Of a DNA stretch of 7,185 nt, positions 5,908-7,185 are shown one piece after another. Source of the DNA: Bacteroidota bacterium (GTDB lineage Bacteria; Bacteroidota; Bacteroidia; Flavobacteriales; Weeksellaceae); contig JAFDZJ010000174.1 in assembly GCA_018266965.1 (NCBI GenBank), positions 1 through 7,185 on the forward strand. Reading direction: 5' to 3'. Position numbers and translations under genes: made by a program. Position 1 is the stretch's first letter; each line of letters starts with the position of its first letter. The notes under the pieces were generated by a model. It saw nothing but the letters and a program-made list of their open reading frames with translations, had not been told where the DNA came from and did no database searches.

Positions 5908-7185
5908 ATGAAAAAACAACTCATTTCAGCTCTTATTTTAGCAGCTTTACTCCCAATCAATCTAGCATTTGCACAAACAGAAACTTCTGGCAGAAACCCT
6001 ATTTATAGAGCTGCTCATACCAAAACAACCGAACTGAAACACACCAAACTGAAAGTGAATTTTGACTTTCAAAAACAACAAATGGGTGGCGAGGAATGGC
6101 TCACTGCAAGTCCTTACTACTACCCTACCGACTCTTTGGTATTGAATGCCAAAGGAATGTTAATCCATGATGTTGCTATGGACAATGGTGGTGCAAAAAA
6201 AGCATTGAAATATGATTATAAAAATGATATTCTGAAAATAAATTTGGACAAAACCTACCAAAAAAACCAAGATTATACTGTCTATATAAAATACACAGCC
6301 AGACCCAATGAGGTAAAACAACAGGGTTCCATGGCGATTAGTGATGCTAAAGGATTATATTTCATCAATCCTGAAGGGAAAATACCCAACAAAGCCACAC
6401 AAATTTGGACTCAAGGAGAGACAGAATCTTCTTCGGCTTGGTTTCCTACCATTGACAAAACCAACCAAAAAACAACACAAGAAATCTACATGACAGTTCC
6501 AGATAAATTTGTTACACTTTCCAACGGTTACCTGAAAACATCTACCAAAGAAAATAATGGGCAAAGAACAGATCACTGGGTTATGGAAAAAAGACATTCT
6601 CCCTATTTATTTTTCATGGGAGTTGGAGATTATGCCGTAGTAAAAGATAAGTGGAGAAATATTCCTGTTGATTATTTCGTAGAAAAAGAATATGAACCGT
6701 ATGCCAAACAAATTTTTGGAAACACTCCGGAAATGATGGAATTTTTCTCTAAAAAATTAAAATATGATTTCCCTTGGAACAAATATGCACAAATTACCGG
6801 ACAAGATTATGTTTCCGGAGCTATGGAAAACACCACATGTACCTTGCACGGTTCGTCGGCACAGCAAAAACCCGGACAGTTAATCGATGAAAACAAATGG
6901 GAATCCACCATTGCACACGAGTTATTCCACCATTGGTTTGGCGACCTTATTACCGCTGAAAGTTGGAGCAACCTTACTGTTAATGAGTCTTTTGCTAACT
7001 ATTCCGAATACCTTTGGAACGAATACAAATACGGGAAAGACCAAGCAGATTATCATTTGATGAAAGATGTTGGCATGTACATACACAACCCTAGAGATTC
7101 CAAAAAAGATTTGGTAAGGTTCGATTACAAATCCAGAGAAGATGTTTTCGATTTGGTTACCTACCAAAAAGGAGGTGGAATATTG
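5908..7185 (+). CDS. Secreted M1-family zinc aminopeptidase, N-terminal 426 codons (partial)
   Basis: A metallo-aminopeptidase of the M1 (gluzincin) family, expected to remove N-terminal amino acids from peptides in the periplasm or outside the cell. Residues 1-22 form a signal peptide (basic MKK, hydrophobic LISALILAALL, cleavage AFA|QTE) without a lipobox. The N-terminal beta domain covers about 40-230 and includes IWTQGETESSSAWFPTIDK (166-184), a conserved substrate-anchoring region. The catalytic domain has the exopeptidase motif GAMEN at 304-308, the zinc motif HELFH at 337-341 with E360 (NESFANYSEYLW) as third ligand after the standard 18-residue gap, and TYQKGG with Y419 as the expected transition-state tyrosine. 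All catalytic residues are therefore present before the right edge cuts the gene. Related Bacteroidota enzymes are often over 600 residues, so the helical C-terminal domain, and any type IX secretion tail, lies outside. The ATG gives an intact signal peptide. It is divergent from sdaA. Confidence 0.95.
   Translation, partial: MKKQLISALILAALLPINLAFAQTETSGRNPIYRAAHTKTTELKHTKLKVNFDFQKQQMGGEEWLTASPYYYPTDSLVLNAKGMLIHDVAMDNGGAKKALKYDYKNDILKINLDKTYQKNQDYTVYIKYTARPNEVKQQGSMAISDAKGLYFINPEGKIPNKATQIWTQGETESSSAWFPTIDKTNQKTTQEIYMTVPDKFVTLSNGYLKTSTKENNGQRTDHWVMEKRHSPYLFFMGVGDYAVVKDKWRNIPVDYFVEKEYEPYAKQIFGNTPEMMEFFSKKLKYDFPWNKYAQITGQDYVSGAMENTTCTLHGSSAQQKPGQLIDENKWESTIAHELFHHWFGDLITAESWSNLTVNESFANYSEYLWNEYKYGKDQADYHLMKDVGMYIHNPRDSKKDLVRFDYKSREDVFDLVTYQKGGGIL

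Noticed and set aside
6355..6597. An 80-codon minus-strand frame rich in Phe and Cys, resembling a membrane protein
   Set aside because: It is antisense to the M1 peptidase N-terminal domain. The hydrophobic look comes from reading Lys/Glu-rich codons in reverse.
6922..7167. An 81-codon minus-strand frame near the right edge
   Set aside because: It is antisense to the peptidase zinc-binding region, which is in frame and fully conserved on the other strand.
1..7185. Search for CRISPR arrays, transposon ends, tRNA genes and riboswitches
   Set aside because: I saw no regularly spaced direct repeats, transposase motifs, cloverleaf-like segments or conserved riboswitch cores. Gaps between genes are at most 178 bases, short and A/T-rich.

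Overview
The window looks like ordinary chromosomal DNA of an AT-rich member of the Bacteroidota, most likely Flavobacteriia and possibly near the Weeksellaceae. Four things point there: most starts follow an A-rich stretch with no Shine-Dalgarno sequence; intergenic regions carry perfect matches to the Bacteroidota -7 element TAnnTTTG; the signal peptide of the last gene ends AFA|Q, as the 'Q-rule' of this phylum predicts; and protein sequences such as the TIGR02757/DUF2400 family member and the secreted M1 peptidase are typical of the group. The genus is inference. I see no mobile element, CRISPR array, tRNA or rRNA.

Layout. Positions 1-966 (minus) hold the N-terminal 322 codons of peptide chain release factor 3 (prfC), running off the left edge. 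A 130-base divergent gap holds a good promoter for a tight plus-strand cluster: a CPBP intramembrane metalloprotease (1097-1948), the XTP/dITP pyrophosphatase rdgB (1963-2550), ribonuclease Z from a TTG start (2555-3469), and a TIGR02757/DUF2400 protein (3471-4244). Spacings inside it are 14, 4 and 1 bases, so one transcript is likely. A 66-base convergent gap with AT-rich inverted repeats separates it from a minus-strand single-chain iron-sulfur L-serine dehydratase (sdaA, 4311-5729). A 178-base divergent gap with opposed promoter-like elements then leads to a secreted M1-family zinc aminopeptidase (5908 to the right edge), whose whole catalytic centre lies within the window.

How the genes fit. 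The cluster is mostly housekeeping: RdgB removes deaminated purine nucleotides from the pool, RNase Z matures tRNA 3' ends, and the DUF2400 protein carries a segment resembling the catalytic part of HhH-GPD DNA glycosylases. SdaA and the secreted aminopeptidase would both suit growth on peptides and amino acids: the peptidase releases amino acids outside the cytoplasm and SdaA turns serine into pyruvate and ammonia.

The best lead is the DUF2400 protein, where a Lys/Asp pair is spaced as in the archaeal 8-oxoguanine glycosylase AGOG. No clearly new multi-gene system is visible.
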